Assembly: GCA_014529385.2 (NCBI GenBank)
Contig: CM043961.1
Span: forward strand, 18,022,478-18,086,477
DNA length: 64,000 nucleotides
Reading direction: 5' to 3'
Origin: Adiantum capillus-veneris
Taxonomy: Eukaryota > Streptophyta > Polypodiopsida > Polypodiales > Pteridaceae
Below, piece after piece: positions 53,829 through 64,000 of this stretch; positions within the stretch are counted from its first letter, which is position 1; every line of letters starts with the position of its first letter. Made by a program: the position numbers and the translations under genes. The notes below the pieces were generated by a model, which worked only from the letters and a program-made list of their open reading frames with translations, did no database searches and was not told where the DNA came from.

Positions 53829-55589
53829 TGTCGAGAAATTTGCGGTCTTGCCAGGAAAGCACCGGGCTTATGGCTGTGAGAGTTTGTGAGAGAACTCAAC
53901 AAAAACTATTTGAAGGAGTTAAACCATAGATGCCATGAAGACTAGGGTTTGGAAAGAAGTGCAATCAAAGAAGACTCACTCTTTCTCTCTTGCACTCACA
54001 CACACAAAGAAGAACGCAAAAGAGAATGTCAAAACAATACGAAGATGAAAACATCAAGGCTATGGTCATATCGTATCATGGGTAATATGAAAGGGTTAAT
54101 GGATGAGTTAATGGCATTCAATCTTGGCTTACCAAATAGGCTACGAATTGTTCTTTGGAATTGTAGTTTTGTGCTTACCATAATATATATATTTTGTCTA
54201 GTGATTGGGATTAATTGTGTGTACAAATCCTCTTGGTTCATAGCAAGATAACTACGCTTACATCAAAAGAAAAATTATAGTCTATGAGAGGTAGTATGAT
54301 GGGATCCGGTGATAGAAGTATTTCATTGAGCCTTTCAGGGCCAAAGAGAAACACTATACGTTGTTGAAAGTGTATCTTACGGCTAATCCATACGTTAATT
54401 CCAATAGATCGTACAGAGTGAAAGCGATAGAAATGATCATCATGTGGGTTATTCATCTAGGATAGTATGTGAGAAATGTAGATATGAGAGAAGTGAAGAG
54501 ATGAGAAGTTTCCCTCCCAAGCCCTATTCTTGCCCGTAGGCAATAAGGATACTGCGGGGAGAGATGTACCTGTAGCAAGGAGAACCTAGAGAGGATGAAT
54601 GAATGAGAGAGATATGTTTGGTTAAGGGGATGAGATTAGATACATATATATATGTTGGATTAGAGATGAAAATGAAAACAACAAGAAATCAAGAAAACAT
54701 CAATGTAGAACACATCTTACTTGAAACCCTTCGGCACCATTATTGATGGAGAGAGAAGAAGAGTGGATAATTCCACTTTGATTGATACGCCAAGTACAAC
54801 ACCTTCTTTGATTAGAGTTGATCCTCCAAGGATGGCATACAAGAATGGCTAGTTTTCCTCTAGGAGAAAGTGTAGGCTTGGGCTTATGTTAATGGGGCTA
54901 AGTACAATTAGGCATTACTACTCACTCCCTCAAGAATTCCTCTCATCAATGGCTTGAATGCTTCCGTTCCTTCCAAGGAAGAAGAGGTCCCCTTTTATAG
55001 GTGAAGGGAACCCACAAGGGTTTACACAAGAAGAGAGGAGCCAGTGTGAATGGGAATTGGAAAAGTTGGAAATGAGCTGTCCCTGCATGATGTGGGCAGA
55101 CTGGGGTCCAGTATTTTGATCATATCTCCTCAACCGTGGCTCCAAATAAAAATGTAAAAATATGGGCAGAAACTTCAGCTCATTAGCTACGATTTTCATT
55201 TTAAAATCATTCTCCAATTCGGATTGGAACCTTGTGTAAAAAATTCATCAAAATAGGGTCCATTTATGGCAGCAAAAGTCTTCATGTGGTCTCCTTAGCC
55301 TTGACTTTCATTTAATTCCCAAGGACACCTCATGCCATATGAAAGCATGACATTTCTCCTTGACAAAGTTTTGTAACCATGCTTGCAATAATGCATTAAA
55401 ATAAGTGTATCTTTGAAATCATGCCACCTAGTGTCCCACTAGGATTTGATTCCCTCCTAGTAGATATTTAAAAAGAAATATAAGAAAAATATGAAAAATA
55501 CATAGAATACATATAGATTGGAGTTTACCCTAGATATAGGATCTAGCTAGGGTGTGAGATGATAATGAGATGGTAGAAATAAAGAGTCA
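53829..55589 (-). repeat. LTR, copy 2 (shared by units 1 and 2)
   Basis: Same ends as copy 1. Differs from copy 1 by A to G at 54473 (GTGAGAAATG) and C to T at 55050 (GTGAATGGG), and matches copies 3 and 4 at the first site and copy 3 at the second. Confidence 0.9.
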
Positions 55590-55620
55590 ATGCTTTTTGC
55601 CCCAAGTTAAAGAGGCGGAG

Positions 55621-58389
55621 CTATTGACACTTTTCCCATAGTATTTTTTGATGGTAAAGTAAGAATACATTACCCTTGAGATAAATAATAAGATGAGATA
55701 GAAAGCTTATTTTTATACTTACATATGTCACAGCACGACATCCACCCCCTCTAAACCTGCACATCCTCCGGCATGTGCCAACCTCATGGTAACTTGTGAA
55801 AGCAATTGTATCCCCTGTCATCCCATGACCTCCTCCAGGATCATATGGGTAACTCAAAAACTTATATTGTACTAAGCATTGAGATCCTCCGCATCTTTTA
55901 ATTGCTCTCGGATCAGAAGGAATTGTTATATACATCTGTCTCCAAAACATCTGTAACAAATCTCCATTATGCGCAAAATCTTCATGACGTAGAGACATAA
56001 GTTCCTCATCCTCCTCTTCAAAAAACACTTCCAGGCTTCCTGTAATATACTTGAAAGATTTTTGAAACTGCACTTCAACCTTCTGACCAACCTGTAAATC
56101 CATATGTACCTCTTTCGCATAGAAGTCTGAATCTGCATCTTCATTCTCAAAAGAATCCTCTAGATAGCCTTTCTCAACATCGAGAGAAACCTCAGAAATG
56201 TGCATGGTAAACCTCTCATCAATTTTCTCACCTTTTACCAAATATCTCTCCAGCTTTATAGCATAAAACTTTGCATACCTCTCAAATATGGTGTCTAATT
56301 CCCTTTCCAAATCATCCTGGTAGGTATGCTCCCGGTCACTTGTAACCGACTGCTCAAAAACCTCCTTGGAGTTAGTCTCTAACACAATATCTTCACCCCT
56401 TCTTCGTTTTTGACTCATCGCTAAATTATCTTCAATTGAATCATGTCTCCACTCTTCTAGGGAGAACCCTTCCTCATTACATGGCTCTGGTGTCAGCGTA
56501 GAGCTAGCATCCTCTTCTTGCTTCAAGGAATCACCATGTATACCCTTCCTATCCATAGTAGATAGATGCTCACAAACCTGCTTGCAATTTATACCCTGTG
56601 ACACAAGACCTAAATCCCTTTTATACCTCAGATATTGTTTGCATACCTGCAGGCAACCCTGTATAGTAGGCACTTTATGGCAAGCATCTTTATTTGCATC
56701 TTCACACAGATAAGAAATATCACCCCAATCACAGACCATATCCTGAGAGGTTTCTTGCTCTTCTGCTCTATCCTCTGATGTCACTTCAACCTGTATAGCA
56801 TTCCCAAACACTTCTCTATCTTTGATTTGTGAATCTTGAAGATTCATAGCTTCATCTGCAGAACCCCAATCATCATGCAGAAAATGTGCATCTGTCATTC
56901 CTTTTGTTGGCTCTTTCTTCTTTCCTATTGTAGACTCCTGCATGAGTACTTCAGGTGGAGATGCTCCTTGTGTTGAGGGTGTTTGAGAAGGCATTGAGTC
57001 GCTTCTTCCCCCACTTCTAGAAGCTCTTTTTGATGGTCCTTCATCAGCATTCTCATGTCTGCGCTTCTCTTCTACAATTGCCTCATTTTGTTGGCATTTT
57101 GTAATGTAGGCATGCACTGACAATGAGTCCACTGGATCATTCCATCCTGTTTCTAAACGTACGCAATCACCTGCTTCATGTAGAATCTCTTTTGTAAGCT
57201 TTCCCTTTTTAGCTAATTGCATGACATTTGGCCGAATTTGACCATGATGGTCACTCACTTCTTCATCACAAAAATGTTCAATTTTGACTCCATAAGTAGC
57301 TGCCTCAACTGAAGAGGTGGCATGCTTGGTTGCCATATCTTCAACTAAGGTTTGCATTCCCCCCTTCCCAAAGTTAGTTCTCAAGGGTAGACATGTCTCT
57401 CTTAAGTGGATTTTACCATCCTTAAAAAAGACAACATCTTTTGACAATGCATCACTAAAATCATCACAATCCCTTCTTACATGGTATGTACTATCACACC
57501 AAATACATCTATTAACAAACCCTTCTTTGGGCTGTTGTCTTTGCCTAGGAAGTGGCCCTGATGGTTGGCCTTTTTCTTCAAGCTTTGCAAACTTCACCTT
57601 CAAGTCACGCATTCCCTTCACAAGTTCATCTAGCATGGACTCATCAAACTTAGGAGCGATAAAAGTAGGCTTTACCATTTTGTCAGAAGTTGAGGTGGAA
57701 GGACTTGTAGTGTTTACTACCATCTTGTCCCTTCTTCTTTGTCGTTTGGCAAGCAGTGAGACAGCACCTTCAACCTCATTCCAGTCGGTCTTTAGTCCTT
57801 GCTCAGCATCTTTATCTTCAAGAAGAAGCTCCAAATTTTCTTGAAACTCTTTACCTGCAGCTTGTAAGAAAAGATCTGTCTTCTCTGCATCTAGTGTGGC
57901 CCTTTCTGTCCTAGTGAGTTGTGCATAGGGCCGCTCAAATTCCCTAAGTAGCTCTGTTATTGATAGTCCTTGCTTTGGCTTGACTACCCATTCTAAGAAT
58001 GTCCTTTTGGTCACTCTCTCAGAGTCCTCCATGAAATATTCCTCCTTTAAAGCTACTTTGAGTTCTTCCCAATTTCTCCCATGCCCATCTTTAATTGCCC
58101 TAACATGCTCCCTAATTTCTGGAGCAACAACTAGCTCAAAGCTTTGAATCATCTCACCTTCTGACACGCGATGCAGCTCCATCTCCTTCACATACTCGCG
58201 TAAGTACTTGGTTACATCTTTGCCATTGAACTGATCCATTCTGTTGACAACCGCTTGTATGGCCTTCGTTGCTGAAATCTCCCTTCTTTCAGTAGCATGT
58301 TGTTGTTGCATGAACATTGCAAATGCTTGAAACATTTGCATTGTTGCTGGGTCAAAATGCATACCCTGTTGCTCAACATGATCACCCAT
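55621..58389 (-). CDS. Gag-like protein, 922 aa, unit 2
   Basis: Same protein as unit 1 (start ATG 58389). One noticed substitution, Ala to Thr in EHLSTMDRKG (base 56556, GCA context changed to ACA on the coding strand). Frame intact. Confidence 0.8.
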   Translation of the reverse strand: MGDHVEQQGMHFDPATMQMFQAFAMFMQQQHATERREISATKAIQAVVNRMDQFNGKDVTKYLREYVKEMELHRVSEGEMIQSFELVVAPEIREHVRAIKDGHGRNWEELKVALKEEYFMEDSERVTKRTFLEWVVKPKQGLSITELLREFERPYAQLTRTERATLDAEKTDLFLQAAGKEFQENLELLLEDKDAEQGLKTDWNEVEGAVSLLAKRQRRRDKMVVNTTSPSTSTSDKMVKPTFIAPKFDESMLDELVKGMRDLKVKFAKLEEKGQPSGPLPRQRQQPKEGFVNRCIWCDSTYHVRRDCDDFSDALSKDVVFFKDGKIHLRETCLPLRTNFGKGGMQTLVEDMATKHATSSVEAATYGVKIEHFCDEEVSDHHGQIRPNVMQLAKKGKLTKEILHEAGDCVRLETGWNDPVDSLSVHAYITKCQQNEAIVEEKRRHENADEGPSKRASRSGGRSDSMPSQTPSTQGASPPEVLMQESTIGKKKEPTKGMTDAHFLHDDWGSADEAMNLQDSQIKDREVFGNAIQVEVTSEDRAEEQETSQDMVCDWGDISYLCEDANKDACHKVPTIQGCLQVCKQYLRYKRDLGLVSQGINCKQVCEHLSTMDRKGIHGDSLKQEEDASSTLTPEPCNEEGFSLEEWRHDSIEDNLAMSQKRRRGEDIVLETNSKEVFEQSVTSDREHTYQDDLERELDTIFERYAKFYAIKLERYLVKGEKIDERFTMHISEVSLDVEKGYLEDSFENEDADSDFYAKEVHMDLQVGQKVEVQFQKSFKYITGSLEVFFEEEDEELMSLRHEDFAHNGDLLQMFWRQMYITIPSDPRAIKRCGGSQCLVQYKFLSYPYDPGGGHGMTGDTIAFTSYHEVGTCRRMCRFRGGGCRAVTYVSIKISFLSHLIIYLKGNVFLLYHQKILWEKCQ

Positions 58390-58416
58390 GGTTACCCACA
58401 AACTCTCACCCTAGCA

Positions 58417-58436
58417 GATTCGCGTCGGGTTCACCA
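58417..58436 (-). other. Primer binding site, tRNA-Trp, unit 2
   Basis: Identical to the site in unit 1, offset 4614. Confidence 0.82.
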
Positions 58437-58442
58437 AAAATA

Positions 58443-60203
58443 TGTCGAGAAATTTGCGGTCTTGCCAGGAAAGCACCGGGCTTATGGCTGTGAGAGTTTG
58501 TGAGAGAACTCAACAAAAACTATTTGAAGGAGTTAAACCATAGATGCCATGAAGACTAGGGTTTGGAAAGAAGTGCAATCAAAGAAGACTCACTCTTTCT
58601 CTCTTGCACTCACACACACAAAGAAGAACGCAAAAGAGAATGTCAAAACAATACGAAGATGAAAACATCAAGGCTATGGTCATATCGTATCATGGGTAAT
58701 ATGAAAGGGTTAATGGATGAGTTAATGGCATTCAATCTTGGCTTACCAAATAGGCTACGAATTGTTCTTTGGAATTGTAGTTTTGTGCTTACCATAATAT
58801 ATATATTTTGTCTAGTGATTGGGATTAATTGTGTGTACAAATCCTCTTGGTTCATAGCAAGATAACTACGCTTACATCAAAAGAAAAATTATAGTCTATG
58901 AGAGGTAGTATGATGGGATCCGGTGATAGAAGTATTTCATTGAGCCTTTCAGGGCCAAAGAGAAACACTATACGTTGTTGAAAGTGTATCTTACGGCTAA
59001 TCCATACGTTAATTCCAATAGATCGTACAGAGTGAAAGCGATAGAAATGATCATCATGTGGGTTATTCATCTAGGATAGTATGTGAGAAATGTAGATATG
59101 AGAGAAGTGAAGAGATGAGAAGTTTCCCTCCCAAGCCCTATTCTTGCCCGTAGGCAATAAGGATACTGCGGGGAGAGATGTACCTGTAGCAAGGAGAACC
59201 TAGAGAGGATGAATGAATGAGAGAGATATGTTTGGTTAAGGGGATGAGATTAGATACATATATATATGTTGGATTAGAGATGAAAATGAAAACAACAAGA
59301 AATCAAGAAAACATCAATGTAGAACACATCTTACTTGAAACCCTTCGGCACCATTATTGATGGAGAGAGAAGAAGAGTGGATAATTCCACTTTGATTGAT
59401 ACGCCAAGTACAACACCTTCTTTGATTAGAGTTGATCCTCCAAGGATGGCATACAAGAATGGCTAGTTTTCCTCTAGGAGAAAGTGTAGGCTTGGGCTTA
59501 TGTTAATGGGGCTAAGTACAATTAGGCATTACTACTCACTCCCTCAAGAATTCCTCTCATCAATGGCTTGAATGCTTCCGTTCCTTCCAAGGAAGAAGAG
59601 GTCCCCTTTTATAGGTGAAGGGAACCCACAAGGGTTTACACAAGAAGAGAGGAGCCAGTGTGAATGGGAATTGGAAAAGTTGGAAATGAGCTGTCCCTGC
59701 ATGATGTGGGCAGACTGGGGTCCAGTATTTTGATCATATCTCCTCAACCGTGGCTCCAAATAAAAATGTAAAAATATGGGCAGAAACTTCAGCTCATTAG
59801 CTACGATTTTCATTTTAAAATCATTCTCCAATTCGGATTGGAACCTTGTGTAAAAAATTCATCAAAATAGGGTCCATTTATGGCAGCAAAAGTCTTCATG
59901 TGGTCTCCTTAGCCTTGACTTTCATTTAATTCCCAAGGACACCTCATGCCATATGAAAGCATGACATTTCTCCTTGACAAAGTTTTGTAACCATGCTTGC
60001 AATAATGCATTAAAATAAGTGTATCTTTGAAATCATGCCACCTAGTGTCCCACTAGGATTTGATTCCCTCCTAGTAGATATTTAAAAAGAAATATAAGAA
60101 AAATATGAAAAATACATAGAATACATATAGATTGGAGTTTACCCTAGATATAGGATCTAGCTAGGGTGTGAGATGATAATGAGATGGTAGAAATAAAGAG
60201 TCA
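58443..60203 (-). repeat. LTR, copy 3 (shared by units 2 and 3)
   Basis: Offset 4614 from copy 2; identical to copy 2 at the two sites that distinguish copy 1. Confidence 0.9.
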
Positions 60204-60234
60204 ATGCTTTTTGCCCCAAGTTAAAGAGGCGGAG

Positions 60235-63003
60235 CTATTGACACTTTTCCCATAGTATTTTTTGATGGTAAAGTAAGAATACATTACCCTTGAGATAAAT
60301 AATAAGATGAGATAGAAAGCTTATTTTTATACTTACATATGTCACAGCACGACATCCACCCCCTCTAAACCTGCACATCCTCCGGCATGTGCCAACCTCA
60401 TGGTAACTTGTGAAAGCAATTGTATCCCCTGTCATCCCATGACCTCCTCCAGGATCATATGGGTAACTCAAAAACTTATATTGTACTAAGCATTGAGATC
60501 CTCCGCATCTTTTAATTGCTCTCGGATCAGAAGGAATTGTTATATACATCTGTCTCCAAAACATCTGTAACAAATCTCCATTATGCGCAAAATCTTCATG
60601 ACGTAGAGACATAAGTTCCTCATCCTCCTCTTCAAAAAACACTTCCAGGCTTCCTGTAATATACTTGAAAGATTTTTGAAACTGCACTTCAACCTTCTGA
60701 CCAACCTGTAAATCCATATGTACCTCTTTCGCATAGAAGTCTGAATCTGCATCTTCATTCTCAAAAGAATCCTCTAGATAGCCTTTCTCAACATCGAGAG
60801 AAACCTCAGAAATGTGCATGGTAAACCTCTCATCAATTTTCTCACCTTTTACCAAATATCTCTCCAGCTTTATAGCATAAAACTTTGCATACCTCTCAAA
60901 TATGGTGTCTAATTCCCTTTCCAAATCATCCTGGTAGGTATGCTCCCGGTCACTTGTAACCGACTGCTCAAAAACCTCCTTGGAGTTAGTCTCTAACACA
61001 ATATCTTCACCCCTTCTTCGTTTTTGACTCATCGCTAAATTATCTTCAATTGAATCATGTCTCCACTCTTCTAGGGAGAACCCTTCCTCATTACATGGCT
61101 CTGGTGTCAGCGTAGAGCTAGCATCCTCTTCTTGCTTCAAGGAATCACCATGTATACCCTTCCTATCCATAGCAGATAGATGCTCACAAACCTGCTTGCA
61201 ATTTATACCCTGTGACACAAGACCTAAATCCCTTTTATACCTCAGATATTGTTTGCATACCTGCAGGCAACCCTGTATAGTAGGCACTTTATGGCAAGCA
61301 TCTTTATTTGCATCTTCACACAGATAAGAAATATCACCCCAATCACAGACCATATCCTGAGAGGTTTCTTGCTCTTCTGCTCTATCCTCTGATGTCACTT
61401 CAACCTGTATAGCATTCCCAAACACTTCTCTATCTTTGATTTGTGAATCTTGAAGATTCATAGCTTCATCTGCAGAACCCCAATCATCATGCAGAAAATG
61501 TGCATCTGTCATTCCTTTTGTTGGCTCTTTCTTCTTTCCTATTGTAGACTCCTGCATGAGTACTTCAGGTGGAGATGCTCCTTGTGTTGAGGGTGTTTGA
61601 GAAGGCATTGAGTCGCTTCTTCCCCCACTTCTAGAAGCTCTTTTTGATGGTCCTTCATCAGCATTCTCATGTCTGCGCTTCTCTTCTACAATTGCCTCAT
61701 TTTGTTGGCATTTTGTAATGTAGGCATGCACTGACAATGAGTCCACTGGATCATTCCATCCTGTTTCTAAACGTACGCAATCACCTGCTTCATGTAGAAT
61801 CTCTTTTGTAAGCTTTCCCTTTTTAGCTAATTGCATGACATTTGGCCGAATTTGACCATGATGGTCACTCACTTCTTCATCACAAAAATGTTCAATTTTG
61901 ACTCCATAAGTAGCTGCCTCAACTGAAGAGGTGGCATGCTTGGTTGCCATATCTTCAACTAAGGTTTGCATTCCCCCCTTCCCAAAGTTAGTTCTCAAGG
62001 GTAGACATGTCTCTCTTAAGTGGATTTTACCATCCTTAAAAAAGACAACATCTTTTGACAATGCATCACTAAAATCATCACAATCCCTTCTTACATGGTA
62101 TGTACTATCACACCAAATACATCTATTAACAAACCCTTCTTTGGGCTGTTGTCTTTGCCTAGGAAGTGGCCCTGATGGTTGGCCTTTTTCTTCAAGCTTT
62201 GCAAACTTCACCTTCAAGTCACGCATTCCCTTCACAAGTTCATCTAGCATGGACTCATCAAACTTAGGAGCGATAAAAGTAGGCTTTACCATTTTGTCAG
62301 AAGTTGAGGTGGAAGGACTTGTAGTGTTTACTACCATCTTGTCCCTTCTTCTTTGTCGTTTGGCAAGCAGTGAGACAGCACCTTCAACCTCATTCCAGTC
62401 GGTCTTTAGTCCTTGCTCAGCATCTTTATCTTCAAGAAGAAGCTCCAAATTTTCTTGAAACTCTTTACCTGCAGCTTGTAAGAAAAGATCTGTCTTCTCT
62501 GCATCTAGTGTGGCCCTTTCTGTCCTAGTGAGTTGTGCATAGGGCCGCTCAAATTCCCTAAGTAGCTCTGTTATTGATAGTCCTTGCTTTGGCTTGACTA
62601 CCCATTCTAAGAATGTCCTTTTGGTCACTCTCTCAGAGTCCTCCATGAAATATTCCTCCTTTAAAGCTACTTTGAGTTCTTCCCAATTTCTCCCATGCCC
62701 ATCTTTAATTGCCCTAACATGCTCCCTAATTTCTGGAGCAACAACTAGCTCAAAGCTTTGAATCATCTCACCTTCTGACACGCGATGCAGCTCCATCTCC
62801 TTCACATACTCGCGTAAGTACTTGGTTACATCTTTGCCATTGAACTGATCCATTCTGTTGACAACCGCTTGTATGGCCTTCGTTGCTGAAATCTCCCTTC
62901 TTTCAGTAGCATGTTGTTGTTGCATGAACATTGCAAATGCTTGAAACATTTGCATTGTTGCTGGGTCAAAATGCATACCCTGTTGCTCAACATGATCACC
63001 CAT
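60235..63003 (-). CDS. Gag-like protein, 922 aa, unit 3
   Basis: Same protein as unit 1, start ATG 63003, with Ala at the position that varies in unit 2. Frame intact. Confidence 0.8.
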   Translation of the reverse strand: MGDHVEQQGMHFDPATMQMFQAFAMFMQQQHATERREISATKAIQAVVNRMDQFNGKDVTKYLREYVKEMELHRVSEGEMIQSFELVVAPEIREHVRAIKDGHGRNWEELKVALKEEYFMEDSERVTKRTFLEWVVKPKQGLSITELLREFERPYAQLTRTERATLDAEKTDLFLQAAGKEFQENLELLLEDKDAEQGLKTDWNEVEGAVSLLAKRQRRRDKMVVNTTSPSTSTSDKMVKPTFIAPKFDESMLDELVKGMRDLKVKFAKLEEKGQPSGPLPRQRQQPKEGFVNRCIWCDSTYHVRRDCDDFSDALSKDVVFFKDGKIHLRETCLPLRTNFGKGGMQTLVEDMATKHATSSVEAATYGVKIEHFCDEEVSDHHGQIRPNVMQLAKKGKLTKEILHEAGDCVRLETGWNDPVDSLSVHAYITKCQQNEAIVEEKRRHENADEGPSKRASRSGGRSDSMPSQTPSTQGASPPEVLMQESTIGKKKEPTKGMTDAHFLHDDWGSADEAMNLQDSQIKDREVFGNAIQVEVTSEDRAEEQETSQDMVCDWGDISYLCEDANKDACHKVPTIQGCLQVCKQYLRYKRDLGLVSQGINCKQVCEHLSAMDRKGIHGDSLKQEEDASSTLTPEPCNEEGFSLEEWRHDSIEDNLAMSQKRRRGEDIVLETNSKEVFEQSVTSDREHTYQDDLERELDTIFERYAKFYAIKLERYLVKGEKIDERFTMHISEVSLDVEKGYLEDSFENEDADSDFYAKEVHMDLQVGQKVEVQFQKSFKYITGSLEVFFEEEDEELMSLRHEDFAHNGDLLQMFWRQMYITIPSDPRAIKRCGGSQCLVQYKFLSYPYDPGGGHGMTGDTIAFTSYHEVGTCRRMCRFRGGGCRAVTYVSIKISFLSHLIIYLKGNVFLLYHQKILWEKCQ

Positions 63004-63030
63004 GGTTACCCACAAACTCTCACCCTAGCA

Positions 63031-63050
63031 GATTCGCGTCGGGTTCACCA
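63031..63050 (-). other. Primer binding site, tRNA-Trp, unit 3
   Basis: Identical to the sites in units 1 and 2. Confidence 0.82.
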
Positions 63051-63056
63051 AAAATA

Positions 63057-64000
63057 TGTCGAGAAATTTGCGGTCTTGCCAGGAAAGCACCGGGCTTATG
63101 GCTGTGAGAGTTTGTGAGAGAACTCAACAAAAACTATTTGAAGGAGTTAAACCATAGATGCCATGAAGACTAGGGTTTGGAAAGAAGTGCAATCAAAGAA
63201 GACTCACTCTTTCTCTCTTGCACTCACACACACAAAGAAGAACGCAAAAGAGAATGTCAAAACAATACGAAGATGAAAACATCAAGGCTATGGTCATATC
63301 GTATCATGGGTAATATGAAAGGGTTAATGGATGAGTTAATGGCATTCAATCTTGGCTTACCAAATAGGCTACGAATTGTTCTTTGGAATTGTAGTTTTGT
63401 GCTTACCATAATATATATATTTTGTCTAGTGATTGGGATTAATTGTGTGTACAAATCCTCTTGGTTCATAGCAAGATAACTACGCTTACATCAAAAGAAA
63501 AATTATAGTCTATGAGAGGTAGTATGATGGGATCCGGTGATAGAAGTATTTCATTGAGCCTTTCAGGGCCAAAGAGAAACACTATACGTTGTTGAAAGTG
63601 TATCTTACGGCTAATCCATACGTTAATTCCAATAGATCGTACAGAGTGAAAGCGATAGAAATGATCATCATGTGGGTTATTCATCTAGGATAGTATGTGA
63701 GAAATGTAGATATGAGAGAAGTGAAGAGATGAGAAGTTTCCCTCCCAAGCCCTATTCTTGCCCGTAGGCAATAAGGATACTGCGGGGAGAGATGTACCTG
63801 TAGCAAGGAGAACCTAGAGAGGATGAATGAATGAGAGAGATATGTTTGGTTAAGGGGATGAGATTAGATACATATATATATGTTGGATTAGAGATGAAAA
63901 TGAAAACAACAAGAAATCAAGAAAACATCAATGTAGAACACATCTTACTTGAAACCCTTCGGCACCATTATTGATGGAGAGAGAAGAAGAGTGGATAATT
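63057..64000 (-). repeat. LTR, copy 4, truncated by the window edge
   Basis: The first 944 bp (on +) of the LTR; carries the GTGAGAAATG variant of copies 2 and 3. Whether the array continues cannot be seen. Confidence 0.9.

Larger units (their letters stand above)
49215..64000 (-). mobile_element. Tandem array of a gag-only LTR retrotransposon, period 4614 bp
   Basis: LTRs start at 49215, 53829, 58443 and 63057 (exact spacing 4614) and alternate with internal regions: LTR-int-LTR-int-LTR-int-LTR(cut by the window edge). Each unit is a 1761-bp LTR plus 2853 bp with primer site, one long gag-like ORF and polypurine tract, and no protease, RT or integrase. This is the structure of TR-GAG-type non-autonomous elements, which need pol in trans. 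Copies are almost identical: the leftmost LTR differs from the others at 49859 and 50440, and the middle ORF has one base change at 56556. The left junction TGTCGAGA follows CACGT (49210-49214); the right end is outside the window. Confidence 0.92.

Noticed and set aside
1-64000. CRISPR array, prophage or bacterial defence system
   Set aside because: No spaced direct repeats with unique spacers and no operon-like gene packing; introns and plant retroelements show a plant nuclear sequence.

Overview
This window is nuclear DNA of a land plant, and a fern (or less likely a lycophyte) is the best guess. It has introns with GT-AG ends, LTR retrotransposons of several Gypsy lineages, L1-type LINE fragments, decayed PPR repeats of the type abundant in ferns (VDVYAKC / DVVSWSALIAGYAQH) and microsatellites. 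I see no bacterial or organellar gene organisation. No intact rRNA, tRNA or CRISPR locus was found. The species call is inference.

Layout. (1) 1-3511: one real multi-exon gene on +. Nine coding exons with consistent phases encode a ParB/sulfiredoxin-like N-terminal part followed by a beta-class amino-DNA-methyltransferase-like domain. (2) 3.7-5.85 kb: PPR-repeat pseudogene pieces mixed with a minisatellite and duplicated with a 1193-bp offset. (3) 6.1-6.95 kb: 3' end of a LINE. (4) 7.4-10.7 kb: a decayed, internally deleted Gypsy element (+). (5) 12.10-20.03 kb: a non-coding LTR element (LARD type; 839-bp LTR, tRNA-Asp primer site, polypurine tract). Its right LTR runs into a full-length tRNA-Asp copy including CCA, followed by an inverted U5/R fragment. 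(6) 20.4-37.3 kb: minus-strand Gypsy material (accessory ORF, protease-like ORF, integrase, RNase H, RT, protease, gag, 5' UTR, primer site, LTR), split by an 802-bp solo LTR with perfect 5-bp target duplications. A 22-bp palindrome recurs about every 290 bp in two separate non-coding parts of it. (7) 37.9-42.8 kb: a second, pol-less Gypsy relic (gag, UTR, primer site, LTR) carrying an integrase fragment inside its LTR. (8) 43.6-49.2 kb: LINE pieces, a LINE ORF1, a foldback MITE with a tRNA-like core, and a tRNA-like SINE head. (9) 49.2-64.0 kb: a head-to-tail array of a gag-only LTR element with a 4614-bp period: three complete LTR+internal units plus a partial fourth LTR, nearly identical, each with a tRNA-Trp-type primer site and a 922-codon intact gag-like ORF.

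How the parts relate. Only the methyltransferase-like gene looks like a host gene. The Gypsy elements on the minus strand and the LARD share a tRNA-Asp primer site and related LTR ends, so the LARD may have been mobilised by such elements. The gag-only array is the youngest component, and its copies differ at only a handful of bases that I could spot by eye.
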